Shown: positions 26,078 through 34,964, counted from the first letter of the stretch. The stretch: 64,000 nt of DNA from Hydrogenoanaerobacterium saccharovorans (GCF_016901815.1 NZ_JACSNR010000001.1:310001-374000); one strand, 5' to 3'. Made by a program: numbers and translations. Notes: generated from the letters alone by a model not told the origin.

Positions 26078-26150
26078 AAACATTGGCGAAAACAGCCATT
26101 TCATTCGTTTGTAAAAGAATCTGTTACTGATAAAAAAGGAGTTTACCGCT

Positions 26151-27353
26151 ATGCAGAGGACCATTGGTACCGTTTCCCGCGGCGTTCGCGCACCCATTAT
26201 CCGTCAGGGCGATGATATTGCCCAGATCGTGATCGACTCGGTTCTGGACGCAGTCAAGGCTGAAAACATCACCCTGCACGACCGGGATGTCATCGCTGTT
26301 ACCGAGGCCGTTGTAGCCCGTGCTCAGGGCAACTACGCTTCCATCGATGATATTGCCGCTGATGTGCATCAGAAGTATGGCAGCAACACCATCGGACTCA
26401 TCTTCCCCATCCTGAGCCGGAACCGGTTCAGTGTCTGCCTGAGCGGTATTGCCAAGGGCGCTGCTCTGGGCGGCAGCAAGATCGTGCTGATGTTCAGCTA
26501 TCCCTCCGATGAGGTGGGCAACCCCCTGGTAAGCCTGGACGCCCTGGATGAGAAGGGCATCGATCCCTGGACCGATGTTCTGGATCTGGCCCGGTACCGT
26601 GAGCTGTTCGGCGAGAACAAGCACCCCTTCACCGGTGTGGACTATGTGGCTTACTACTCCGATCTGATCCGTGCCGAGGGCGCTGAGGTCGAGGTTATCT
26701 TTGCCAACGATCCCCGTGAGATCCTCAAGCACACCAAGTATGTCCTCAACTGCGATATTCACTCCCGTGCCCGTACCAAGCGCCGTCTGCGTGCTGCCGG
26801 TGCTGAGCTGGTATGCGGTCTGGACGATATTCTCACCGCTCCTGTAAACGGCAGCGGCTGCAATGAGAAGTATGGCCTGCTGGGCTCCAACAAGGCCACT
26901 GAAACCACTGTCAAGCTCTTCCCCAGAGAGTGCCAGGATGTAGTCCTGAAGATCCAGAAGGGCATCACCGAAGCCACCGGCGCCCATGTGGAAGCCATGG
27001 TATACGGCGACGGCGCCTTCAAGGACCCGGTAGGCGGCATCTGGGAGCTGGCTGACCCGGTGGTATCCCCCGCATACACCTCCGGTCTGGAAGGCCGTCC
27101 CAACGAGCTGAAGCTCAAGTATCTGGCTGACAACGACTTCGCTGACCTGAGCGGCGATGCTCTGAAGGAAGCCATTCAGAACTCCATCCGTGCCAAGGAT
27201 CACGACCTCACCGGTGATATGGCTTCGGAGGGCACCACTCCCCGCCGCCTGACCGACCTGATCGGTTCGCTGTGCGACCTGACCTCCGGCAGCGGCGACA
27301 AGGGTACCCCCATCATTCTGATCCAGGGTTACTTCGATAACTACGCTGAATAA
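26151..27353 (+). CDS. CofE-like (coenzyme F420-0:L-glutamate ligase family) protein
   Basis: A 400-residue protein containing the F420 ligase fold. DVIAVTEAVVARAQGNYAS lies near residues 45-63, and metal and nucleotide contacts are likely around VYGDGAFKDPVGGIWELADP. CofE adds glutamates to F420-0 in archaea and actinobacteria. Clostridia of this type are not known to make F420, no other F420 genes are nearby, and the protein is much longer than archaeal CofE (about 250). It has its own good promoter and codon usage like the highly expressed genes here. Perhaps it glutamylates another substrate; that is inference. Confidence 0.82.
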   Translation: MQRTIGTVSRGVRAPIIRQGDDIAQIVIDSVLDAVKAENITLHDRDVIAVTEAVVARAQGNYASIDDIAADVHQKYGSNTIGLIFPILSRNRFSVCLSGIAKGAALGGSKIVLMFSYPSDEVGNPLVSLDALDEKGIDPWTDVLDLARYRELFGENKHPFTGVDYVAYYSDLIRAEGAEVEVIFANDPREILKHTKYVLNCDIHSRARTKRRLRAAGAELVCGLDDILTAPVNGSGCNEKYGLLGSNKATETTVKLFPRECQDVVLKIQKGITEATGAHVEAMVYGDGAFKDPVGGIWELADPVVSPAYTSGLEGRPNELKLKYLADNDFADLSGDALKEAIQNSIRAKDHDLTGDMASEGTTPRRLTDLIGSLCDLTSGSGDKGTPIILIQGYFDNYAE

Positions 27354-27371
27354 TTTCTCCCTTATCATAGG

Positions 27372-27404
27372 AAAACAGCCGGGCCTGATGGTCCGGCTGT
27401 TTTT
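27372..27404. terminator. Terminator of the CofE-like gene
   Basis: AAACAGCCGG pairs with CCGGCTGTTT, followed by TTTTCTG. A run of A before it allows use on the minus strand as well. Confidence 0.88.
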
Positions 27405-27416
27405 CTGCTGCTGGCT

Positions 27417-28361
27417 TTATTGTGCCCTGACAGCACTGAAGTCGGTGACGATCTTCCGGGCACAGGCCGCCGGGGAATATTCCCACCGGTCGATGTGATC
27501 GCCCTGGACAAAGTAGCTCATCTCCCGGGGCGCACCCGGCTGGTCAAAGCTGTCAATGAGGATCAGCTTCACCTTCATGCGGGCGGGATTGAGGCTCTTG
27601 ATGGTCACTGTGGCCCGCTGCCCCGGATATACCCCCGGACGGGGCTCTGCCAGGCCCGCCAGGTTGGGGGTGAGCTCGATGAAGATGCCATAGTCCTCCA
27701 CCGACCGCACAATCCCCGGCACTGTGTCCCCGGCACAGAAGGCAGCGGCATTTTCCTCCCAGGTGCCCAGCAGCTCCCGGTGGGTCAGGGTAATGCGGTT
27801 CTTCTCGTCCCGGCCCCGGACCACCACCCGGATCTCCTCACCCACCCGGAAGCGGTCGGACGGATGGGCGATCCGGGATACCGAGATGGCGTCAATGGGG
27901 AGCAGCGACGCGATCCCGCAGCCGATGTCCACAAAGCAGCCGAAGGGCTCCAGGTGGGTCACCCGGGCGCTGATGATGTCCCCGGGCACCAGGGTGTCCA
28001 GATACTCCTCCTGGCAGCGCTGCTGGGCCTGACGGCGGCTCAGCACCGGACGCGGGGTACCATCCGCCAGCTCCTCAAAACCGGTGACCACAAAGCACAC
28101 CGGTTTGCCCACCCGGGTGAGCAGCGCAATATCCCGGGTGGAGCCGTCCTCCATGCCCAGTGCGCCCTCGTCATGGGGGATCACCCCCTGGATGCCTCCG
28201 AGGTCCACCAGCAGATCCGGGCGTGCCCCGCTGATCCGGGCGCCCCAGCCCTCGAGGATCACCCCCTCTGCCATGGCCTCCCGCAGTCCCTCAAGCGATC
28301 CGCAATACCGCTGATTGGCAGTGCCGGCAATCTTCCGGCCTTCCGGTTCATAACAGTTCAT
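27417..28361 (-). CDS. S1-domain RNA-binding protein
   Basis: A 314-residue protein with an N-terminal S1-like segment (MAEGVILEGWGARISGARPDLLVDLGG) and two clearer S1 repeats (VPGDIISARVTHLEPFGCFVDIG and AGDTVPGIVRSVEDYGIFIEL). It resembles shortened S1/RpsA-like proteins in Clostridia that bind mRNA. The ATG at 28361 lies 10 bases after AGGAGG; the ATG three codons earlier is too close. The exact role is unknown. Confidence 0.85.
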   Translation of the reverse strand: MNCYEPEGRKIAGTANQRYCGSLEGLREAMAEGVILEGWGARISGARPDLLVDLGGIQGVIPHDEGALGMEDGSTRDIALLTRVGKPVCFVVTGFEELADGTPRPVLSRRQAQQRCQEEYLDTLVPGDIISARVTHLEPFGCFVDIGCGIASLLPIDAISVSRIAHPSDRFRVGEEIRVVVRGRDEKNRITLTHRELLGTWEENAAAFCAGDTVPGIVRSVEDYGIFIELTPNLAGLAEPRPGVYPGQRATVTIKSLNPARMKVKLILIDSFDQPGAPREMSYFVQGDHIDRWEYSPAACARKIVTDFSAVRAQ

Positions 28362-28500
28362 CTTTCCCATTCCTCCTGTGTGATAGTCCCGCAGCAGACT
28401 CCTCCGCTGTTTTATTTGGCTGTTTTCATGTATATTCCAGCGGGGTCCGGGGCATGCTCCAAAGCCCTGAAAAAACTTTTTGGTTTTTTGAAAAAAGCTG

Positions 28501-28529
28501 TTGACAAATCAGGAATATGTTGCTATAAT
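28501..28529 (+). promoter_or_regulatory. Promoter of tRNA-Gln
   Basis: TTGACA (28501-28506), 17-base spacer, TATAAT (28524-28529): a perfect consensus promoter ending 21 bases before the tRNA. Confidence 0.95.
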
Positions 28530-28550
28530 GATAAAGCTGTCAGTAAGCGA

Positions 28551-28624
28551 TGCCCGATTGTGTAAAGGTAGCACGACAGACTCTGACTCTGTTTGTCTGG
28601 GTTCGAATCCTAGTCGGGCAACCA
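28551..28624 (+). tRNA. tRNA-Gln (CTG)
   Basis: The acceptor stem TGCCCGA pairs with TCGGGCA. The anticodon stem ACAGA/TCTGT holds the loop CTCTGAC, giving anticodon CTG. The T loop GGTTCGAATCC is canonical and CCA is encoded (28622-28624). The sole tRNA in the window. Confidence 0.96.
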
Positions 28625-28632
28625 CAGCAAAG

Positions 28633-28662
28633 AAAAAGCACGGTTTATAACCGTGCTTTTTT
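28633..28662 (+). terminator. Terminator of tRNA-Gln
   Basis: AGCACGGTT / AACCGTGCT stem followed by TTTTTT. Confidence 0.93.
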
Positions 28663-28706
28663 CGTTATATCCGTCTTTCCCGAAATCCGGTCCGGAGGTG
28701 TCCTGT

Positions 28707-29156
28707 ATGAATGAACTCCCCCTTCCCATCTGGTTTTTCCTGCTCTATCCGCTGTGCTGGATCGTCCTGTTCCCGGCGCTGACCCTCTGGAGCAGCCTGC
28801 TCTGCCTGGCAGCCTCCCGGCTTGACCGGAACAGCCTTCCCGCTGTCCTGCCCCGGCGTCCATGGCTGCGGCTGGGTGTGCTGGCCTGGGTCTGCCATGT
28901 GGGGGCGGCAGGCTGCACCCTCCTCCTGCTCCTGATCCCGCTGAGCCGGTTTGACTTCTTCTTCGGGTTCCCCGGTTCAGCCCTTGCCGCCCTGCCCGGA
29001 TTCTGCCTCTCCCTCTGGCTGGGAGACCGCCTGATGGAGTGGTACGCCCTCCCCGGCACCGGACGCCGGTTCCGGTGGAGCTTCCTGCTGCTCACCGCTC
29101 CCTGGGTGCTGTTCCTGCCGCCGGTCACCATCCTGCTTCCGCCCCCTATGGGCTGA
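28707..29156 (+). CDS. Hypothetical integral membrane protein
   Basis: A 149-residue protein I do not recognise. It has about four hydrophobic segments (WFFLLYPLCWIVLFPALTLW, then LGVLAWVCHVGAAGCTLLLL, a third near ALAALPGFCLSLWL and a fourth near WSFLLLTAPWVLFLPP). GGAGG lies before the ATG at 28707. It sits between the tRNA and a polysaccharide deacetylase and has its own terminator, so no functional link is clear. Confidence 0.7.
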   Translation: MNELPLPIWFFLLYPLCWIVLFPALTLWSSLLCLAASRLDRNSLPAVLPRRPWLRLGVLAWVCHVGAAGCTLLLLLIPLSRFDFFFGFPGSALAALPGFCLSLWLGDRLMEWYALPGTGRRFRWSFLLLTAPWVLFLPPVTILLPPPMG

Positions 29157-29161
29157 TCCCC

Positions 29162-29188
29162 GCCGGGTCCCGATGACCCGGCTTTTTT
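29162..29188 (+). terminator. Terminator after the 28707 gene
   Basis: GCCGGGTC (29162-29169) pairs with GACCCGGC (29175-29182), followed by TTTTTT. Confidence 0.92.
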
Positions 29189-29256
29189 GCTGCCCGGCAG
29201 ACAGTTCATTTTTCCGGCGCTTCCCCATAGAATGGGAGGACAGGAGATGATACCCC

Positions 29257-30039
29257 ATGAATCCTTGCCGGAAACTGCGCTCCCGGCTGCTGGCGGTCGC
29301 CGCCATGCTGACACTGGGAGCCATCATGCAGGCGGCTGCTCCGGTCCGGCCTGCCGCTGAACCTGCGGGAGTCCCCCTGGAGCCCCGGACCGTTTATCTC
29401 ACCTTTGACGACGGCCCCAGCCGCAATACTGAAGCCATTCTCAGCGTCCTGCGGGAGGAGGAGGTTCCCGCTACCTTTTTTGTAACGCTGGCGGAACGGG
29501 AGGACTATTCCGATGCCTATGCCGCCCTCTGTGAAAACGGCAGCCGGGTGGCGCTGCACTGTTCTGTTCACGACTATGACCGGCTCTATGAAAGCGCCCG
29601 GTCCTACCGGGAGGATCTCCGGGAGCTGGAAGCGGGGCTGCGGGAGCTGGGCATTCCCTATGAAACGCTGGTGCGTCTGCCCGGCGGCAGTCTGAACGCC
29701 CAGGCCGATCCCCAGGTGCTCCGGGAGATCCTCACCGGGCTGAGCCGGGACGGGTACACCGTCTTTGACTGGACCGTCACCTCCGGGGACGACGGCGGGG
29801 AGGGACAGCCGGTGCCGCTGCCGCCGGAGGAGATCGCCCGGAACGCCCTGGAGCGCGGAGAGGGGCAGTCCTCGCCGGTGATCCTCCTCCATGACAGCCA
29901 CCCCTTCACCACCACTCCCGAGGCCGTCCGGCAGATTATCCGGGCCTACAAGGCCAGGGGATACCGGTTCGGCGTCCTCACAGCGGACACCCGCCCGCTG
30001 GTCTTTTCCGACTGGTGGGACGCCCTGTCCGGGGACTGA
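29257..30039 (+). CDS. Polysaccharide deacetylase (NodB fold), exported
   Basis: A 260-residue carbohydrate esterase family 4 protein. After a signal or anchor sequence (LLAVAAMLTLGAIMQAA), the NodB motifs follow: TFDDGPS (motif 1, residues ~49), HCSVH for the metal histidines (motif 2), and LPGGS in place of the usual RFPY-type loop (motif 3). It probably deacetylates peptidoglycan or another glycan at the cell surface, as PgdA relatives do. It stands alone. Confidence 0.88.
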   Translation: MNPCRKLRSRLLAVAAMLTLGAIMQAAAPVRPAAEPAGVPLEPRTVYLTFDDGPSRNTEAILSVLREEEVPATFFVTLAEREDYSDAYAALCENGSRVALHCSVHDYDRLYESARSYREDLRELEAGLRELGIPYETLVRLPGGSLNAQADPQVLREILTGLSRDGYTVFDWTVTSGDDGGEGQPVPLPPEEIARNALERGEGQSSPVILLHDSHPFTTTPEAVRQIIRAYKARGYRFGVLTADTRPLVFSDWWDALSGD

Positions 30040-30134
30040 GAAAATTTTCCTCAAACCCGTCCCGGAATGATTGCAGCCCAGCCCCCCAAAATGCTATACT
30101 GGACACAGGATACCGCACCATGAGGAGGGAAAGC

Positions 30135-31574
30135 ATGAGTATCAAATTTGTCAATACACCGTCGCTGGAGGGAATGGACGCCCAGATCACTCCGGTGGTA
30201 GGGGAAAATCCCCTCTGCCGGATTCCATCGGTCCGGGCGCTTTACACCGCTGTGAGCCGTCAGGAGCTGATGGATCACAAGCCCAGCACTGTCCAGGGCT
30301 TTGTTCTGGCCTTTGAGGAGGGGCTCAAGAATATTGTCTTTGCCAACCTCGACTGCCGCCACGACCATTTCAAGCTGGTGAATACCGTGGCAGAAGCGGT
30401 GCGCACCGCTGTGGAGATGCACTCCCAGAACATCTTTGTCCCGGTGGGAACCGACTTCACCGATGAGGAAGTTTCGCTGATCTGTCAGGGTCTGATGATC
30501 GGCGCCTACCGCTTTGATCTCTACAAGACCGAAAAGTCCCCCAAGGTGCGTTTTACCGTCTATTCCGAGCGGGATTACTCGGCTGCGGTGCAGAACGGCA
30601 AGATGCTGGGCGAGTGCACCAACCTGGCCCGGGATCTGGTGAACACCCCCGGTTCGGACATGACCCCGGTGGTGCTGGCGCAGAAGGCTGCGGCTCAGGC
30701 AGAACTGTGCGGCGTCAAGTATGAGATTTTCGATGAATTCGAGATCGAGAAGATGGGTATGGGCAGCTTCCTGGCAGTGGCCCGGGGCAGTGTCAATCCG
30801 CCCCGTCTGATCGTGCTGCGCTATCAGGGCGACCCGGAGAACGACAGCACGGTGGCACTGGTGGGCAAGGGCATCACCTTCGACACCGGCGGCTATGACA
30901 TCAAGGACGACGAGAGCATGTCCACCATGAAGTCGGATATGGGCGGCGCGGCAGCTGTGATCGGCGCTGTGCTTGCCATTGCCCGGGCAGGCATCAAGGC
31001 CAATGTCACCGCGGTGGTGGCTGCCTGCGAAAACCGGGTATCGGGCAATGCCTACCTGCCCGGCGATGTGCTGCGCACCATGTCGGGCAAGACTGTGGAG
31101 GTCATCAACACCGATGCCGAAGGCCGTCTGACCCTCATCGATGCCGTGACCTATGCGGTTCAGAAGGAAAATGCCTTCGCAGTTATCGACATCGCCACCC
31201 TCACCGGCGGACAGGTGGTTTCGCTGGGCTACCGGTATGCCGCCCTCATCAGCGACAGCAAGGTGCTCACCGAGATGATCCAGAAGGCCTCGGCAGCCTG
31301 CGGCGAAAAGGTGTGGCAGATGCCGGCCGATGAACTGTTCCTGGAGCCGATGAAGACCTCCACCATTGCCGACTACCGTCACACCGGCGGCAAGGGCGGC
31401 GGCACTATTGCAGCCGGACTGCTGATCCGGGAGTTTGCCGAGGGACGGCACTTTGCCCATCTGGACATCGCTGGCCCCGCCTTCCTGGAGAGCGGGTTCC
31501 CCGGCTGGGAGACCGGCGCCACCGGCTATGGCGTGCGTCTGCTCTACCAGACCCTGCGCCTGCTGGCTGAATAA
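30135..31574 (+). CDS. M17-family leucyl aminopeptidase
   Basis: A 479-residue cytosolic metallo-aminopeptidase. Metal-ligand signatures are complete: GKGITFDTGGYDIK and NTDAEGRLTL, with the Lys and Arg of the active site. The N-terminal regulatory domain is about 160 residues. The ATG at 30135 follows GGAGGG by 5 bases, so a longer in-frame start was rejected. It recycles peptides from protein turnover. It stands alone and has a strong terminator. Confidence 0.93.
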   Translation: MSIKFVNTPSLEGMDAQITPVVGENPLCRIPSVRALYTAVSRQELMDHKPSTVQGFVLAFEEGLKNIVFANLDCRHDHFKLVNTVAEAVRTAVEMHSQNIFVPVGTDFTDEEVSLICQGLMIGAYRFDLYKTEKSPKVRFTVYSERDYSAAVQNGKMLGECTNLARDLVNTPGSDMTPVVLAQKAAAQAELCGVKYEIFDEFEIEKMGMGSFLAVARGSVNPPRLIVLRYQGDPENDSTVALVGKGITFDTGGYDIKDDESMSTMKSDMGGAAAVIGAVLAIARAGIKANVTAVVAACENRVSGNAYLPGDVLRTMSGKTVEVINTDAEGRLTLIDAVTYAVQKENAFAVIDIATLTGGQVVSLGYRYAALISDSKVLTEMIQKASAACGEKVWQMPADELFLEPMKTSTIADYRHTGGKGGGTIAAGLLIREFAEGRHFAHLDIAGPAFLESGFPGWETGATGYGVRLLYQTLRLLAE

Positions 31575-31591
31575 TTCTCCCCATCCATGCA

Positions 31592-31628
31592 AAAAGCCCC
31601 GGAGGACGATTCCTCCGGGGTTCTTTTT
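31592..31628 (+). terminator. Terminator of the M17 peptidase gene
   Basis: CCCCGGAGGA (31597-31606) pairs with TCCTCCGGGG (31611-31620), followed by TTCTTTTT. AAAAA precedes it. Confidence 0.92.
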
Positions 31629-32229
31629 ATATGCCTGCGGCTGGCTTGGGAGCTGCGGGCTGTTTTTTGCCCCGTCCGGGCTTTTCCGGCTGGGGCAGGG
31701 TATCGATGAGCCGCCGTGCTGTGAGGCTCAGCGCCCCGGACAGATTGGCAAGGTACAGCACCTGGGAGAACAGATCCTCTGCCTGGCAGTCCTTCATGTT
31801 CTCCTGGATAGCCTCTGCCAGCTTTTCCTGGCTGAGCTTCATGCGTTCAAAATCCTCATACCGGGCATGGACTGCCGCGGCGTCGTACCGTCCCTCCCCG
31901 GAAAACTCCGGACAGGCGGCAAACAGCCGTCCCACGTCCTCCAGCGACAGACTCTGCTTGAGAGTCTGGATCAGGGTGATCACCAGCAGATGCTCGGGGG
32001 TATACTTCTTCCCCACCGGCTTCTGCAGCAGCCGGGCCTTGGAATAGTTGTTGATGATGGTCTTGGTGATGGTTTTCTCCCCCGGCTGCCGGGCTCCGGA
32101 CTGAAAGCGCTCCTCCAGCATTGCCAGTACCTGATCCATATAGAGGTCCAGCGGCGGCAGATCTCCGGTATGCAGCGGCGTGGTGTCCATTCCCGCCCGC
32201 AGCTGTTCCAGCAGTTCCTGTTCCGACAT
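31627..32229 (-). CDS. DUF1836-domain regulator
   Basis: A 200-residue protein matching DUF1836: PPLDLYMDQVLAMLEERFQ, then TITKTIINNYSKARLLQKP with a MerR-like helix-turn-helix flavour, then PEHLLVITLIQTLKQSLSL. The C-terminus is a basic Pro/Ala tail. DUF1836 proteins are thought to be DNA-binding regulators. It is divergent from the hemolysin III gene, and the shared 185-base spacer holds a perfect palindrome over that gene's -35, so it may control it. Confidence 0.85.
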   Translation of the reverse strand: MSEQELLEQLRAGMDTTPLHTGDLPPLDLYMDQVLAMLEERFQSGARQPGEKTITKTIINNYSKARLLQKPVGKKYTPEHLLVITLIQTLKQSLSLEDVGRLFAACPEFSGEGRYDAAAVHARYEDFERMKLSQEKLAEAIQENMKDCQAEDLFSQVLYLANLSGALSLTARRLIDTLPQPEKPGRGKKQPAAPKPAAGI

Positions 32230-32350
32230 CTTTTTTCCGCTCCTTCCTGTTATGCTTTCTTCTGATCGGTCCCCGGACAGGCTGTCTTTTTCCGCTGCCT
32301 GTCCGGCTTACTGGGTTCATTATATCAAATCAGATTAAAAAACGCAATAA

Positions 32351-32367
32351 GTAGTTTACAAAACTAC
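32351..32367. promoter_or_regulatory. Palindrome over the hemolysin III -35 box
   Basis: GTAGTTT-ACA-AAACTAC, perfect 7-bp arms with a 3-base centre, covering the -35 hexamer. It is a candidate operator for the divergent DUF1836 regulator. Confidence 0.65.
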
Positions 32368-32383
32368 ATAACAGAGTTATAAT
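32355..32383 (+). promoter_or_regulatory. Promoter of the hemolysin III gene
   Basis: TTTACA (32355-32360), 17-base spacer, TATAAT (32378-32383). Confidence 0.82.
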
Positions 32384-32414
32384 ATCCACAGATATTCGGA
32401 AAGGAGAACGGTCA

Positions 32415-33071
32415 ATGCTCTGGTACCATTCGTTTCAATCCGCCCGGGAGCCCATGAGCAGCTATACCCATTTTCTGGGGGTTCTGCTGTTCCTCATCGG
32501 ACTGCCCCTGTCGGTACTGCTCTATTTTGTCAAAGGCTCCGGCGATCCCCTGCACCTGCTGGCTGCACTGATCTTCTGCTGCTCCACCCTGGCCCTCTAT
32601 ACCACCAGCTGTGTCTACCATTTCAGCCAGGGAACCCCGGCACACATCAACCACCTGCGCAAGCTGGACCATGCCATGATCTATGTGCTCATCGCCGGCA
32701 GCTACACCCCCATGCTCATGTCCTTCTATCCCAAAAAGGAGGCCCTGGTATTCAGCCTGATCCTGTGGATCGTCGCCGCTGTGGGCATCGGCGTCAAGGT
32801 GTTCTGGTTTTTGCCCCGGTGGGTGTCCACTGCCATCTACCTGCTCATGGGCTGGTCGATCCTCTTTGACCTCGGCCCCCTCACCCGGATTCCCACCGGT
32901 GCCATCGTCCTGCTGGCTGCCGGCGGCGTGAGCTACACCATCGGCGGCGTGATCTACGGCCTCAAAAAGCCGGATCTCTTCCGGGCCTTCGGCTTCCATG
33001 AGCTGTTCCACTGCTTTGTGCTGCTGGGCTCCCTGCTTCACTACCTGGTGGTGGCTATCTACATTCTGTAA
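32415..33071 (+). CDS. Hemolysin III/TrhA-family (PAQR) membrane protein
   Basis: A 218-residue seven-helix membrane protein of the PAQR/hemolysin III family. The conserved metal-site residues are in SCVYHF, LRKLDHAMIY and FHELFHCFVLLG. TrhA-type members affect membrane energetics and lipid homeostasis; despite the name, most are not shown to lyse cells. AAAGGAG lies 8 bases before the ATG. The promoter carries a palindrome facing a divergent regulator. Confidence 0.93.
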   Translation: MLWYHSFQSAREPMSSYTHFLGVLLFLIGLPLSVLLYFVKGSGDPLHLLAALIFCCSTLALYTTSCVYHFSQGTPAHINHLRKLDHAMIYVLIAGSYTPMLMSFYPKKEALVFSLILWIVAAVGIGVKVFWFLPRWVSTAIYLLMGWSILFDLGPLTRIPTGAIVLLAAGGVSYTIGGVIYGLKKPDLFRAFGFHELFHCFVLLGSLLHYLVVAIYIL

Positions 33072-33107
33072 AAAGATTCTTTAATATTACTCTCTGTGTC
33101 TGACAGC

Positions 33108-33146
33108 AAAACAGCCGGTCCCGTATGATGGGAACCGGCTGTTTTC
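33108..33146 (+). terminator. Terminator of the hemolysin III gene
   Basis: AAAACAGCCGGT pairs with ACCGGCTGTTTT, with inner CCC/GGG, followed by C and then AT-rich sequence. Confidence 0.8.
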
Positions 33147-33200
33147 ATATTCAGATAATGCTTTTCAATCTTTAGTCAGAAGGCTGCGGGAATATGCAGA

Positions 33201-33791
33201 TCAGTCTATACAGAAATCCCCTGCAAATTCGGACTCCGGACGCTCATCTGCACAAAGACCGAAGCTCAGGCAGTCCACAAACTGCCCATTGGCAAGGCGG
33301 CACATACCCCGGTGCAGACCCTCCTGCCGGAATCCCAGATGGCGCAGCAGTCCGGCAGACGCCTGGTTCTGACAGTCGCAGAAGGCTTCGATGCGGTGCA
33401 GTCCCACCCGGTCGAATCCGTAGTCCAGTACCGCCTGGACTGCTTCGCTGCCATACCCCTGCTGCCAGAAGGCGGAGCCCAGGCTGTATCCCAGTTCCGC
33501 CCGCTCGTCCATCAGGTCCTTGACCGTCAGGCTCACCCCGCCGATGACATCGCCATGGCTCTTGCGGGTGACCGCCCAGTGCAGACAGTGGGGATCATGG
33601 TATTCCCGTGCCCAGCGCGCCACCACCTGTTCGGTGATGAGCGGATAGCTGTGGGCACTCCATTTGAGATAGGTGGTTACACTGGCATCACTGCACCAGT
33701 TGCGGAAGGCACTTTTCCCGTCCCCTTTGGCAAACCGCCGCAGGATCAGCCTGGGGGTTTCGATGGTCTGTGTTCCAATGGCTGTCAGCAC
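33201..33791 (-). CDS. RimJ/RimL-type GNAT acetyltransferase
   Basis: A 196-residue N-acetyltransferase. The start ETPRLILRRFAKGD and the acetyl-CoA loop GSAFWQQGYGSEAV, followed by LHRIEAFCDCQNQASAGLLRHLGF in pieces, are typical of acetyltransferases acting on ribosomal proteins or small amines. The start is a GTG at 33791 about 12 bases after AAGGAG; the spacing is long, so the start is less sure. The target is unknown. Confidence 0.88.
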   Translation of the reverse strand: MLTAIGTQTIETPRLILRRFAKGDGKSAFRNWCSDASVTTYLKWSAHSYPLITEQVVARWAREYHDPHCLHWAVTRKSHGDVIGGVSLTVKDLMDERAELGYSLGSAFWQQGYGSEAVQAVLDYGFDRVGLHRIEAFCDCQNQASAGLLRHLGFRQEGLHRGMCRLANGQFVDCLSFGLCADERPESEFAGDFCID

Positions 33792-33868
33792 GCTTTTCTT
33801 GCACTCCTTTGGGTCAAAAAACTCACCCGGTTATTTTATCACAAAACCCGCTGTTTTACAAATCGGCC

Positions 33869-34387
33869 TCACCGCCCCAGGAACAATCCCACAGCGGCGG
33901 CACTCAGACAGATCCCCGCCAGATCTGCCAGCAGGGCCGCAGGCAGACAGTGCCGGGTATTGCGCACCTTTGTGGCGCCGAAGTACAGGGCGATGGTGTA
34001 GAAGGTGGTTTCGGTGGAGCCCATGAGTACGCTGGCGGTGCGCCCGATGAAGCTGTCCGGGCCGAACCGGGTGAGGATATCCTCAAACAGCGCCAGCGCT
34101 CCGCTGCCCGAAACCGGACGCAGCAGCGCCATGGGCAGCAGTTCCCCCGGGAGCCCCAGCTGTTCTGTCGCCGGGGCAAAGACGGAGCAGAGCAGCTCCA
34201 GCGCCCCGGAAGCCCGGAGCATGGTGACTGCCGTCACCAGGGCAATCAGGGAGGGCAGGATCTCCCCAGCGGCTGTGAGCCCCCTGGCAGCGCCGGTACG
34301 GAAGGCGGCAAACACATCCACCCCCTGCACAGCGCCCCAGCAGAGAATTCCGCAGAACAGAAGCGGAAGCAGCAGGTCAGCGGCCAT
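33869..34387 (-). CDS. spmB: Spore maturation protein B
   Basis: A 172-residue membrane protein with the nucleoside-recognition (Gate) domain. LRPVSGSGALALFEDILTRFG and MGSTETTFYTIALYFG are the family's conserved segments. With SpmA it helps dehydrate the spore core in Bacillus and Clostridium. It overlaps spmA by 11 bases. Its presence points to a spore-forming ancestry, though some non-sporing relatives keep it. Confidence 0.93.
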   Translation of the reverse strand: MAADLLLPLLFCGILCWGAVQGVDVFAAFRTGAARGLTAAGEILPSLIALVTAVTMLRASGALELLCSVFAPATEQLGLPGELLPMALLRPVSGSGALALFEDILTRFGPDSFIGRTASVLMGSTETTFYTIALYFGATKVRNTRHCLPAALLADLAGICLSAAAVGLFLGR

Positions 34388-34964
34388 GGGATTCCCTCCG
34401 TTCCAGCAGGGCGGCAGCCAGGAGGCCGCAGCTCACCGAGAGCAGCGAGGTCAGCCACACTGCCGGCAGGATCTCCAGCGGCGCTGCCGACCCATGCTGG
34501 GCCCGCAGCAGAGCGATGGTCGCCGGGAGCAGCTGGAAAGAGGCGGTATTCAGCACCACAAACCGGATCATGCTGCCGCTGGCGTCCGGTCCCGGGCCCT
34601 GGAGCTGCTCCATTTCCCGCATGGCTTCCAGACCCGAGGGGACTGCTGCCTCTCCCAGCCCCAGCAGATCGGCAGTGAGGTTCATGGAGATGGCGCCCAT
34701 GGCAGGGCTGTCCGGGGGCAGGTCAGGGAAAAGCCGCCGGGTAATGGGCAGCAGAGCCTGACTCAGTGCCCGGGTCAGACCGCTCTGGACCGCCACCTCC
34801 ATGGCACCCGACCAGAGGCAGAGTCCGCCCACCAGCCGCAGCATGAGCGAAACCGCGTCACTTCCGCCGGTGAGAAGGGCATCCGAAAGGGCAGAAAGGT
34901 TCCCTTGCAGCAGGGCACAGCCCAGAGCAAAGGCAGTCATACCGGCAAACAATACGGACATCAT
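34377..34964 (-). CDS. spmA: Spore maturation protein A
   Basis: A 195-residue membrane protein of the same nucleoside-recognition superfamily as SpmB (GLCLWSGAMEVAVQSGL, then MNLTADLLGLGEAAVPSGLEA). It forms a pair with SpmB and is translationally coupled to it. Two ATGs occur together; the first is taken. The ribosome site is loose (GAGGAGG is 16 bases away; GGGGA is nearer). Confidence 0.93.
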   Translation of the reverse strand: MMSVLFAGMTAFALGCALLQGNLSALSDALLTGGSDAVSLMLRLVGGLCLWSGAMEVAVQSGLTRALSQALLPITRRLFPDLPPDSPAMGAISMNLTADLLGLGEAAVPSGLEAMREMEQLQGPGPDASGSMIRFVVLNTASFQLLPATIALLRAQHGSAAPLEILPAVWLTSLLSVSCGLLAAALLERRESHGR

